Shown here one piece after another: positions 11,449 to 22,914 of a DNA stretch of 64,000 nt. The DNA lies in contig JAJUBI010000008.1 of assembly GCA_022419385.1 (NCBI GenBank), positions 124,001 to 188,000 on the forward strand, given 5' to 3'. The notes below the pieces were generated by a model. That model saw only the letters and a list, made by a program, of their open reading frames with translations, had not been told where the DNA came from and searched no databases. The translations under genes and the position numbers were made by a program. Source of the stretch: Paraconiothyrium sp. Pb-2020 (Eukaryota > Ascomycota > Dothideomycetes > Pleosporales > Didymosphaeriaceae). Numbering within the stretch: position 1 is the first letter of the stretch; each line of letters begins with the position of its first letter.

Positions 11449-13060
11449 ATGGGTGACTTCCAAGCGGACGAGAGCACCTTTCTCTCCCCAGTGGGAACAC
11501 TAGCTACCTTGATTAAGGGCCACAAGATCCAACCAGAGCAGACCAAGTCACTACCGACTTTTTACCGCAATCTCGAGGAGGCTCTCGACATTAAGCGCGC
11601 TTCTGACAATTTTTACACAACACTGCCGGGCCCGGGTGCCAGCGACGTAGACTTCTGCTCCGGGGATGTCATGTCGATGGGCCGCAGCTCCGAGCACCGC
11701 GTTGAATTCCTTGCCGAGCTTGAAAGGCATCCCCACTTCTCCCTAGGCACCACCAGCTCGAGGCTCATGGACGGCAACTACACGTATATAGAGCAAGCCG
11801 AGTCGGAGATCGCGGCCTTCCATGGCACGGAGGCGGGGCTCATCGTAGGCTCGGGGTTCGAAGCTAACTTGGCCATCTGGACAACGATCCCCAAGCAAGG
11901 AGACGTCATTGTGTACGACTCTTTAGTCCATGCAAGTACACACGACGGCATGAGACAGGCTCTGGCCATGGACAGGGTCTCATTCCCGCATAGCGACGTC
12001 GACGCCTTCCGAGAGACGCTGCGGGACATCCTGGAAACGCGGCCTCTGGCGCGCCAGGGGAAGCGATGCGTCCTCGTTGCGGTGGAGTCCATATACAGCA
12101 TGGACGGTGATATGTGTCCGTTGCAGGAATTGGTCGAAGCTGCCCATGATGTCTTCCAAGACCTTGAGGGTAGCATTCAATTCGTGGTAGATGAGGCGCA
12201 CAGCGTCGGGTTCATAGGCCCGGAAGGTAGAGGCCTTGTCTGCGAGCTCGGGCTTGAGAAAGAAATCGCTGTGGTTATGCATTCCTTTGGCAAGGCGATC
12301 GGTGCCTCCGGGGGTATGTGCTTACCAGTGTTGTCGTATGGACGCTTGCAAGCTAACACGTCCCTTTAGCAATCATTCTCGGTAACAAAACCATTCGGGA
12401 CACAGTCATGAACTTCGGCAGAGCAGTCATGTTCTCTACAGCTCCTACATTTCCTTTCGTCGCTGCGATCAAGTCAGGGTACAAGGTGCTCAGCACGAAA
12501 GAAAAGGTACGTGCTTTTCTCCAGTTTCTCTTTTGTATTTTCGAGCACTCTTACATGTCCGAATGCCACTCGACCCAACTTGACAATACATGTCTGAAAA
12601 TCATCACTTGTAGGACCGAGAACGTGTCCAGGACATGGCCAGGCTGTTCTTTGAGCTCTTAACCTCGCATCCCCTCTGGCCGGAAGCGACATCCAAGGGT
12701 ATACTAAACGTGCCTCTTGCTGAGGGATGGGAAGAACGGGAGATCAACACCCATTTACTGGCCATCTCAACCAGGCCCAAGTCTTTCTGGTGGATGTACT
12801 ATCATCTGCTCTCGGCTTCGTATCGAACCTTCCCTGTCACATATCCGGTAGTACCACCAGGACAGGGTCGCCTGAGGTGCATTATCCACGCTCACAACAC
12901 GGAAGAGCAAGTTAGGGGATTTGTCGATGCTATCTACGCATGGGTACAAGAAATGATAGATATAGATGCGGGAAAGGCGGCGGAGCCTGTAACAAAGGCA
13001 GCCAAGGAAGTTTACGATTGGATGAGACACGAACAAGTGAATGGGTTCGGAATGGTGTAA
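11449..13060 (+). CDS. PLP-dependent alpha-oxoamine synthase (AONS/KBL/SPT fold), three exons, 482 aa
   Basis: Exons are 11449-12313, 12370-12506 and 12614-13060 (GT-AG introns, 1449 coding bases). The fold-type I family is shown by SLGTTSSRLMDGNYTYIE, the cofactor-binding DEAHSVGFIGPEGRGL, and the Schiff-base lysine in HSFGKAIGASGG (about Lys282). These enzymes join an amino acid to an acyl thioester with loss of CO2, giving an alpha-amino ketone. Beside a PKS that lacks any release domain, it is the probable off-loading enzyme, as in fumonisin, AAL-toxin and sphingofungin pathways. Its length matches 8-amino-7-oxononanoate synthase-type single-domain enzymes, and I recall the fumonisin-type synthases as considerably longer. 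The amino-acid partner cannot be read from sequence. An alternative role is a housekeeping AONS/KBL, which its position argues against. Confidence 0.9.
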
Positions 13061-14174
13061 CCGGGAAGAGAGTACTGGCTGTGTGGTCGTGTGTAAAACC
13101 GACGGCAACGAGATCTTTCGCAGACGCATGGATAATTCTCGAGCTCTCATCATATTGTACTTCAATTTCTACCTGAGGCATTTGCCCTTGGCCATGCTTC
13201 GACCCAATCTGCTGGGGCGATATATATGGTCTTTGAGAGTTTGGTTACTCGAGCGGATAATTCCGCTGATATGAAACGACTCACATATGAGTATCTATCT
13301 TAAGTCATAAAATTCTCTAGCATGCTATCAAATCCAATTGCTGTTATGTGGTATTCTAACAAAATTGGACTTTATACTTGTTATAGAAAAATTCTATTCT
13401 TAATTAAAACCTGCATATATTTTATGAGATATATCACGTTGTGGGCCCTCATTTTCACACGTGGGCAGGCAGCAGCGCCTACTGCGCGACAGGACGAGTC
13501 TAGGGCTGATCTATGTGCCCAATACCTCGGCGAGCGGTAACGGGTCACTAGCGTGCCGCGGCAGAACAAATGATCTCGGCTTTGCGACCCTTGTGCGCTA
13601 TTCACTGCCAAGTCCGGCTTGGCGCTAAGTCAAAGCTTTTCCTTGTCAAGAGAGCTACAAGGTACGCTTGGCTAAAATTGTAGATGAGCACCTTGCGGAC
13701 ATCTCACCCGCCCCCTGACGCCACAAGTAGCACTAATATCACGCTACGGACTCAGGCGCGGCTTCGTACCTGCTGGTTGAGTGAAAGCGTGGGGAGAGGG
13801 GAGCAGGAGAGAATTGGGGGCCGAATTGTGCCGAAGCATGGGTGACGAGTCGCAACGGCTTTGGCCGAAGCTGACGAGCATGATGTGAAGACGGGTGGCT
13901 ACTGTCAACGGGTCTCTAGCTCCGTTCCTTCGCCGGAGGATATTTACAAAGGCCACGAAATGCCTTTGCGGCCCATGCACGCATAGACCCGCGGTTCCTG
14001 GTTGACTCTAGTCGCAAACTCCATTCGACTTACACTCTGAAGTCTCGATATTACTCCTGCACTTTCTCACGAACGTTGCCTATCAGCACGTGATAAAGTG
14101 CCAGAGGAGAATTTTCTGCATTTACCTTCGATAAAACGGCAGCTGGAACCAGCCAACTACAAGCAGCTCACTCA
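13061..14174. promoter_or_regulatory. Intergenic region with PKS promoter
   Basis: 1.1 kb between the oxoamine synthase stop and the PKS start. CACGTG occurs at 13458-13463 and again at 14087-14092, the latter only about 85 bases before the PKS ATG. About 13300-13440 is AT-rich. A short frame from about 13418 starts with a hydrophobic stretch but stops after roughly 40 codons and is probably chance. Confidence 0.35.
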
Positions 14175-17100
14175 ATGGAGCCAATAGCCGTCGTAGGCCT
14201 AGCCTTCAGGCTACCTGATGGGATTGAAGATGTCTCGAGCTTCTGGGATATGCTTGAGCAAGGGAGGAACTTAATGAAGGAATGGCCTGCGAACAGAACA
14301 AACATCGACACATTTTATAAGCCAGGTTCAGGTATCAAGAACACGGTATGTCTAACCATAGGAATTTCCTCGGGACCTATTTTGGTCACTAACAAAGAAT
14401 CCAGCTATATTCAAGAGGGGGCTACTTCATGAATGGGGATCCCGCAGCCTTCGATGCCCCCTTCTTCTCTATTACAGCCCATGGTAGGTAGAAGGCAGGA
14501 TAATTCCGTCTTTTGGTAGATCAATACCCTGACATGAAGGCACAGAGGCGGCTGCGATGGACCCGCAGCAACGGTGGCTTCTCGAGACTTCCTACAGAGC
14601 CCTGGAAAATGGTATTACTTTTCAAACCTTCATTTGTCCTAACCTTGGACACATTGCTTACATCATGTAGCTGGTATTCCCCTCGAGAAAGCAGCAGGAA
14701 CTAACACAGCGGTCTATGCTTCCTCTACTTCGGAAGACTATATCATGATGACTGCCAAAGACCCAGATAATGCGGCCCAGATGGTGTCCACCGCCACCAG
14801 CCCTAGTATTCAGGCGAACCGGCTCAGTTGGTACTTCGACCTGAGAGGTCCCAGCATACATGTCAACACTGCATGTTCATCCAGTATGATAACCGTAGAT
14901 CTTGCGTGCCAGAGCCTGAGGAGCGGGCAGAGTTCCATGGTATGCAGAGCCAGTGGGAAGGCGTCTAACAACGTAGATCAACGCTGACTGGGTTCACCAG
15001 GCTTTAGTAACGTCCGGAAACAGTCTACTAAGCCCGGAATGGTCTCTCTATATGTCGAACATGAATTTCTTATCACCAGATAGTCGGTGTTACAGTTTTG
15101 ATCACCGTGCTAATGGCTATGCAAGAGGAGAGGGCGTTCTTGTCCTCGTGCTAAAGAGGATTTCTGACGCGATAAGGGACGGGGATACAATTCGCGCTGT
15201 AATTCGAGGAACTGGCTCGAACCAAGATGGCCACACCCCGACCATGCCTCAGCCAAATCAGTCCGCGCAAGAGGCACTCATTCGCCAGGTATACAAAAGC
15301 TCCAACTTGAGCTTCGAGTCAACACGTTACGTGGAAGCCCATGGTAATATTCCCTGCTCGATTCTTCTCCCATCTTCGCATCTGACGGCTCTAGGCACTG
15401 GCACGCAAATTGGAGACGTAACAGAAGCAACCGCGTTGGGCCGGGTCTTCAGGGCCAGCAGGTCCACCAAGGAACCCCTCTATATGTAGGTGTGCCTATT
15501 AATTTGTTGCAGATGAGCCTTTGCGTGCATACACCGTTGGTTTCCGAACCCGGGAAACGCCGAACACTCTTTCCTCCATTGACATTTACTGACTTGCCCG
15601 TACCCGACAGTGGCTCAATCAAAGCGAACATTGGTCATCTGGAAGGAGGCAGTGGCTTGGCTGCCATCCTGAAATGCATTATGATACTTGAGAAGGGTAT
15701 CATCCCTCCGAACGCATTGTTCGAGAAACTCAATCCTAAGATCAACGCCAAATTTTACCATCTGCAGGTACAGACTCCTCACTTAAATCTACATAGTTTA
15801 AGTCCGGGCTGACAACTGTAGGTGCCTACTGCTTGCATACCTTGGCCAACGCAAGGCCTGCGACGGATCTCGGTCGATTCGTTCGGCTTTGGCGGAGCCA
15901 ATGCCCACATCATCCTCGACGATGCCTACCATACCATTGAGGCACTCGCGCTCGTAGGCAATCATCGCACCTTGACATCCCCCAATCTTTCGAATGGAGT
16001 TAATGGGATTAATGGGGTGAACGGCGCCAATGGTGCTAATGGTGTCAACGGTGCTAATGATGTCAACGGTGCTAATGGCGTTAACGGTGTCAATGGCACG
16101 AACGGCGTCAACGGAATCAACGGAGTGAAACATGCAGTCAGCAAGACAAGTAAAGCGACCCCCGAATACCAATTACTGACGTGGTCCGCTCGAGATGAAG
16201 CCGCACTGAAACGGACGTTGCATCTTTATGATGAGTATCTTAAAACCCGCATCCATGATGAACCCAACTTCCTAGGGGATCTTGCTTACACGCTTGCTGC
16301 GCGCCGTACTCTCATGGCCTGGAGGTCATTCTCCGTTGTGGATGGACAGGCGGCGCCAGAGACCTTGGACCTCCCTGGTGCGAAATGCGAGCGTGCGGCA
16401 CGTGATATTGGAGTGGCCTTTATCTTCACCGGCCAAGGCGCGCAGTACGCCAACATGGGAATGGAGTTGGTCAGCTACCCCATCTTCAAGGCTACGCTTG
16501 CCAAAGCACACAGTATCTTCCAAGAACTAGGAGCCGAGTGGTCACTCTTCGGTAAGGATAGCACTCTGCCACACATTCGCTATTAGCACAGAACAGCATT
16601 CGCTAACTCGAGGTGTGATAGATAAACTCGAAGACAAAGCGTGCATTGACAAACCAGAGTTCAGTCAGCCTCTATGCACCGCGCTCCAGATAGCTCTAGT
16701 CGAACTGCTGCGGACTTTCAAGATCTTCCCAGATGTTGTAGTCGGTCATTCGTCGGGGGAGCTAGCGGCAGCATATACCGTTGGAGCCCTTTCCCTCCGC
16801 TCCGCTTGCACAGTTGCCTACCACAGAGGCCGACTTGCTAAGCGGGTAGCCGCGGCATCTGCGCTGCAGCCGGGCGCGATGATGTCGGTGAATCTCGCGG
16901 AGGGAGAAGCCGAATCCTACTTGGCGAAAGCGTCACTGCCCGGACCCGTTTCTGTTGCGTGCATCAACAGTCCAACCAATGTTACGCTATCCGGCGACGA
17001 GATTGCCATTGATCAGCTGCAAGCAGACCTTGAAAAAGATGGGGTCTTTGCAAGAAAAATCAGAACGGGCGTGGCCTACCACTCGCCTGCTATGCATCAG

Positions 17101-20100
17101 GTCGCGGAGGAGTACTTGGCCAGTATGGGTCGTCTCGAGCCAGGAGAGTTACACGGTGGCAACCCTATCATGATATCCACCGTAACAAGTCAGAAGGCTG
17201 CAACAATCAGCCTGCTGGACCCACAATACTGGGTCGATAATCTGGTATCGCCTGTACGATTCGCCGACGCACTGCAGTACGTTGTCCACACGGCGCCCAA
17301 GGTAGATGGCCTCAAGCCCATCACCAACTACATTGAGGTTGGGCCCCATGCAGCGTTGCAGCGTCCCGTACGCGACTCGCTGGCACACGCTGGCAACAGC
17401 ACGGCGCGATACGCGTCAGTACTATTGAAGCAGGACTCTCCGTCAAAGACCATTCTGCAGCTGGTTGGCCAACTGTTCACGAGTGGACATCGTGTGTCAA
17501 TCACAGCGGCTAACCTACAGGACGTCCCTTCTGCAGATGTCAAGCCTGTCGTGGACACCCCTCAGTATTCCTTCGACAGGTCGCTGACATACTGGCATGA
17601 ACCTAGGGTAAGCCGTGATTGGCGGCTCCGTGAAGAGCCTTCGCGAAGTCTTCTAGGCTTACGTACAAGCGACTGGAACCCCCTGCAACCACGTTGGCGG
17701 AAAATGCTTAGGGTTGAGGAGGTTCCTTGGGTGGCGGATCACGTCGTGGGAAATACCATCGTTTTTCCGGCTGTAGGCTCACTTGTAATGGCTCTTGAAG
17801 CTGTCAAACAAACCGCCAATGGGGGCCAAGCCATCCGGGGATACCATGTGAAGGAGTCCACCTTCACGAGTCCCATCGTCATCACCACGGGCCAAACTAC
17901 AGAGGTCATGACATATCTTCGTCCATTACAACGGACGTATGAGAAATCCTCCACCCGGTTCGAAATCGAAATTTACTCGTATGCGGAGAACTACTGGAGA
18001 GCCTGCAACAAGCACATCATTCATGTCGAGTTTGAACAAGGAACCCGGACAGAGGTAGATGGTGGACAAGAGCGCCGGATACTCACCGAGTCAATGGCTC
18101 GCAAATACGCAAACCTAAGAAGCAACGCTGATGTGAAGATCGCCACTTCTGATTTCTATCACTGGCTCGAAGACAATAATTTTCAATATGGACCGACCTT
18201 TTCGCTTGCATCCGGGGTTTGTTGGGATGGGAACGAACTCGCCATTGCACAGGTTAACGTTGGATCTCCAGTTGACTCATTCAAAGAGGGCGTTGTCCAT
18301 CCTGGTGTCCTTGACTCATGCCTACAGCTCTGCCCTATCCCACCCTCTCAGGGAATGACGACGAATGTCCCTACTTCGGTCCCTCACAAGATTAAGGACG
18401 CCTGGATAGCCGAGACCGGATGGCAAAATCCATCTACAGACCGGGTTGATGTCTTGACAGAGGCAAAACTCAAGCACGCTGGCGCTGGCCTCGATTGCGA
18501 GGTCACGGTCTTGTCGGAAACAGGCGCACTTCTTTGCTACATCAAACGGCTAGAGATGTTGCCGATCATGGCGCGTGAAAACGATAAAGATGACAGCGGA
18601 AGGACGTTGCTGCATCATATTGACTGGAAACCACACATATCATTACGTCCTCTGCAACAGCCCCAGATCGTGCGTAACGGCGCAAAAGAATCACTGGGCG
18701 ACGAAGATACAGCCGTTCACGACCGGATCGAGCTCGAGGAGACCCTCAGGTCTGTAGCGCAGCAGAATATTGGACACCTTCGGGATACCGACCGGGAGGC
18801 GATGCCAGCCCATATGAAGAAGTATATCTCTTGGATAGAGCAGCAGCTTCAGGAAAAGCCAAGCAGAGACATCCCTAATGGGTGCGATCTCATCAGCAGG
18901 TTACAAAACCTTGGTATGAGGCGGCCATCGTGGAAAGTCTTCACCGAGGTCGCCCAGAGCTTTCTCCCCATAGTCTGTGGAGAAAAACACGAGCTCGAAT
19001 TGTCCCTTTCGTCGCCATTGTTCCAGGATTACCTTGATGGCGAGGTAGCTGCAGTCTGCAACCAGGATCTCGAGGCGTATCTTGAACTGCTCGCTCACCA
19101 GAAGCCTACCCAGAGGATCCTCGAGATTGGCGCTCGCCGAGGCGTTCTCACAAGCTACGCGCTATCAGTCTTTGAAAGCATAGAAACTCGTACAGGCGGA
19201 ATAGCGTTCTCCGAGTACACCTACTCGGATGCGTCGACAGCCTCACTCGACGACGCTCGACAGCGATTTGCTGAACACCAGAACCGCATGGACTTCAAGT
19301 GTCTCGACGTCAACCAAGACCTCATCAAGCAAGGGCTGCAGCCTGCCAGCTACGATGTGATCTTTGCAACAGGTGCCATACGCGGGGCTGGGAATATCAG
19401 TGCGGTGCTCCAAAACCTTGGACGAGTGCTGACCCCGGGTGGCCAGCTCATACTCCACGAGATCACGGTCCCTGACCGCTTTGAGATAGGCTTCGGCTTC
19501 GGCATCACTGCGGACTGGTGGAATAGAACGATAACGCCCATCCAGTGGGATGCAGCCTTGAAAGACAACGGCTTCTCGGGAACCGATCTAATCTTCAAGG
19601 GCTACAGCAATGATGCTGCGCATTGTTCCAGCCTCCTGGTGTCGAGTGAAACGGCGGCTCAGCCAAACCTTCCACCTGCAGGGGCCAGAGTTCTGGTCGT
19701 GATTGACGATGAGGACGACTTTCAAAAATCACTTGCGGAGACCTTTCTTCAGAACACAAGCAGGGATTGCCGAGTACTTGCCCTTAAAGAGATGGTAGAT
19801 GAGAAGCTTGCGTCGGACGACTATGTCATCTGTCTTGCAGACGTCTACCGGCCATACCTCCACCCGATGACACAAATTACTCTGGACACTGTCAGAAACT
19901 GGGTTCAACAGTCGAATAACCTGTTCTGGGTTACTGCATATGATGCGGAGAGCACCGCTCTTTCATCATCGTACCCCTACTCGGGGATCAAGGACGGGCT
20001 CCTTCGTACGCTACGCTCCGAGTATGCTCTCAATCGCATCGTCTCCCTCACCATCGGTGACAGCCCTCGCGATTTTGCCACCTGCGCGAAATATGTAGTT

Positions 20101-22546
20101 GATGTATTCGAGTCAGCCTTTATCCGGGGGCTCAACGATGACGTCGAGTACATGGTGCGGGACGGCCAGGTCTTGACCGGACGCCTGGTTGGCGATATCG
20201 ACACTAACAAAGCCCTGACATCTTCTGTAGTACCGCAAGCCATTACCGAGCCTTGGCTGCCAGGACCGCCTCTCACTCTAGGCATCGAGACCCGTGGACA
20301 GCTCGAGACTCTTCAATTTCAAGAAGACCTCGAGTACTACCAGGAGTTAGGCCCATTTGACGTCGAAATCGAAGCCAAGGTTTGGGGAGTCGGCTTCCGT
20401 GACGCCTTTCTTGCCCTCGGCCGCTTGGAGGAAGATGATTTTGGTGCGGACTGTGCGGGCACAGTAACACGAGTGGGAGCCGAAGTTCAATCGGTCAAGG
20501 TCGGGGACCGTGTCTGCGCGCAGACATTCAACAGCATGAAGACCTATCCTAGATCGCTCGAATGGGCTACGGCTAAGATCCCAGACTCTGTTTCGTTCGA
20601 AGACGCTACCGCCGTCATCATCCCCGGTATGACCGCGATACAGTCGTTCCTCGAGGTCGCGCGCCTGCAGAAAGGCGAGAAAGTTCTGATCCATTCAGCA
20701 TCGGGTGGCACAGGGCAGGTGGCTCTCCAGATCGCGCAGTCAATTGGAGCAGAGGTCTTTGCAACAGTGGGATACGATTTCAAGAAGCAGCTCCTAATGG
20801 ACGAGTATGGCATCCCCGCGGACCATATCTTCTATAGCAGAGACACCAGTTTTGCCCAAGGAATCATGAGGGTCACGAATGGTTATGGCGTCGATGTTAT
20901 TCTGAACTCTATAGCAGGCGAATCCTTGCGGGCTTCTTGGGAGTGCATTGCTCCGTATGGAAGGATGATCGAGATCGGCAAGGCCGACATCAATGCCAAC
21001 ACGTCACTGCCCATGGCCTTCTTCGCGAAGAATGCCATGTTCGCCGGTGTCGACCTTCACCACATAGTCAAGGATATGAATAAGAAGGAGCTGACGCACA
21101 AGCTTCTGCAGAAGACGATGGAGCTGGCCAGAGATGGAAGTGTGCGGGCGCCGAGCCCCCTTCAAATTTATGATGTGGACCAGGTGGAGAATGCGTTCCG
21201 CTATCTGGCGAGTGGGAAGAATACAGGTCGGATCTTGATTCGGGTTGATCCGTCAACGAAGGTCAAGGTAAGAGATGAGCCATGGCTGGTAGAAGAGTTA
21301 CTGACACGACTGCAGAAACCATTAATCAACCGGAGAACTTGGACATTCGACGAGAATGCTACATACCTTGTGGCAGGCGGTCTCGGCGGCATTGGCCGTT
21401 CGATACTCAGGTGGATGGTTACGAGAGGGGCTAAACACTTGCTCGTCCCGTCGAGGTCCGGGGCTGCCTCTGCTGCGGCGTCCGAGGTAGTCCGTGAGCT
21501 TTCTGAACAGAACATTGTCGTTTCAACCCCGAAATGCGACGTATCTTCCAAAGATTCCCTCTCGAGCATGCTCGAAGAGGCTGCTACGACTCTCCCCCCG
21601 ATCCGAGGATGCATCATCGCCACTATGGTCCTGAACGTAAGTTATAAAAGCATGCACAATACCTATCAGCCTAAATCATGACTCGAATTGATCACTGACG
21701 CGCCTTTAGGATTGCATGTTCGAGAACATGACCCTGGACAAATGGGAGCAGACCTCTCGCTCCAAAGTCGAGCCTTCATGGAATCTTCACACACTGCTTC
21801 CTGACCTTGATTTTATGTTAATGCTCTCTTCCGTCTCGGGTGTGGTTGGAAATCCGGGTCAGAGCAATTACGCGGCGGGGAACACGTTCCAGGACGCTCT
21901 GGCACGGCATCGCAGCCAGGGCGGCCAGAAAGCTATCTCCATCGACCTCGGCGTGATGCGTGGAATTGGGGTCGTCGCCGAGACCGAACAGCTCCAGCAG
22001 CGTTTCCAGAGCTCCAAGGAGTTCATCCAGGTTGAGGAGGCCGAGTTCCTATCTCTGTTAGATATCTGTTGCGACCCGTCTTACCATCCAGTAGGCGACC
22101 AGTGCCAGATGGTCATGGGCCTCGAAACCCCCGCCAGCCTTCTCGCACGGTCGCTCGATGTGCCCGAGGTCATGCAGAGGCCGCTTTTTGCCCGCTTCAG
22201 CCAGCTCCCGGGCCGGTCTGCCAGCAGCAGCGACGGCACAGCCGAAGGCGTAGACGCCGCACGCCTCTTCCGCCAGGCCGAATCGGCGGCCGAGCGCGCC
22301 CAAGTGGTCGTTGAGGCACTCTCCAAACGGCTGGCGCGGACGCTGACGATGAAGCCCGAAGACGTCGACACTCACCAGGCGCTCCACGCGTACGGAGTCG
22401 ACTCGCTCATTGCTGTCGAGCTCCGCACCTGGCTGGGCAAGGAGTTCGCGGCCGACGTGCCCGTCTTCGAGATCGTGAGTGGGAAGACGATCGAAGCCGT
22501 CGGGGAGTTGGTAGCCAAGACGACTCGGATAGAAAAGAAAGTGTAG
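14175..22546 (+). CDS. Highly reducing type I polyketide synthase KS-AT-DH-(MT)-ER-KR-ACP, ten exons, 2588 aa
   Basis: Exons are 14175-14345, 14405-14483, 14546-14611, 14671-14939, 15001-15343, 15395-15485, 15611-15767, 15822-16551, 16613-21636 and 21710-22546; all junctions are GT-AG and in phase (7767 coding bases). KS: Cys in NTACSSSM (about 174), His in EAHGTG (about 309) and NIGH (about 349). An Asn-Gly-X tandem repeat follows (residues 450-494). AT: GHSSGEL, Ser about 681. DH: DHVVGNTIVFP with His about 1011, and Asp in HPGVLDS (about 1203). The C-methyltransferase-like region has ILEIGARRGVLT instead of a normal GxGxG, so its activity is doubtful. ER: HSASGGTGQ (about 1995). KR: VAGGLGGIG (about 2221) and Tyr in GQSNYAAGN. 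ACP: phosphopantetheine Ser in GVDSLIAVEL (about 2541). The protein ends shortly after the ACP with no thioesterase, reductase or condensation domain. It should make a reduced acyl chain handed to the oxoamine synthase next door. Confidence 0.95.
15993..16127 (+). repeat. In-frame 9-base tandem repeat coding (Asn-Gly-Val/Ile/Ala/Thr)x15
   Basis: Fifteen consecutive 9-base units (consensus AAYGGNGTY) encode NG followed by Val, Ile, Ala or Thr, with one unit reading ND. It lies in the linker between the KS and AT domains of the PKS, where length is normally conserved but sequence is not. The repeat keeps frame and is imperfect, so it is a coding minisatellite that could vary in copy number between strains. 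Confidence 0.9.
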
Positions 22547-22914
22547 GAAGGTGGGGTAGGCTAGATAGTCAGCCACGAGAGCCGGTGTTCTAGAACGCGC
22601 GAAGTTGTATTAAAAGAAACTAGATACGGAAACTATGGGTGCTTTCTACGAATACATGGCACAGCTTCCATGGAAAAAAGACTGGAAAGGCGACAACAAG
22701 TGACGTTTATGAATATTAGAGTAAATGAGATTGAATACTGTGTTTATAGAATCTGTCAGCAGCTGTTTGGATGGTATGAAATTTGTCAGCGCATACATGT
22801 AGAAGATACTCATTTATAGTCGTAACTTCCACGTTAAGATATGGTAGCATTGCCCTAGGGCCATGGGGACTGGGGGGCATGTCATTTTTGGAATGCTAAT
22901 ACTATCTAAAAGAA
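22547..22914. other. Convergent 3' intergenic region
   Basis: 368 bases between the PKS stop and the carboxylesterase stop, which face each other. The expected 3' untranslated regions and terminators lie here. It is AT-biased, with no open frame of note and no strong hairpin. Confidence 0.3.

Noticed and set aside
15962..16172. Two long minus-strand frames across the NG repeat encoding Thr/Pro/Leu-rich or Ile/Asp/Thr-rich proteins.
   Set aside because: They are antisense reflections of the 9-base repeat inside a well-supported PKS exon.
16615..22546. Many minus-strand open frames of 60-170 codons inside the PKS.
   Set aside because: Shadows of a GC-rich coding exon; none has an independent domain, start context or intron pattern.
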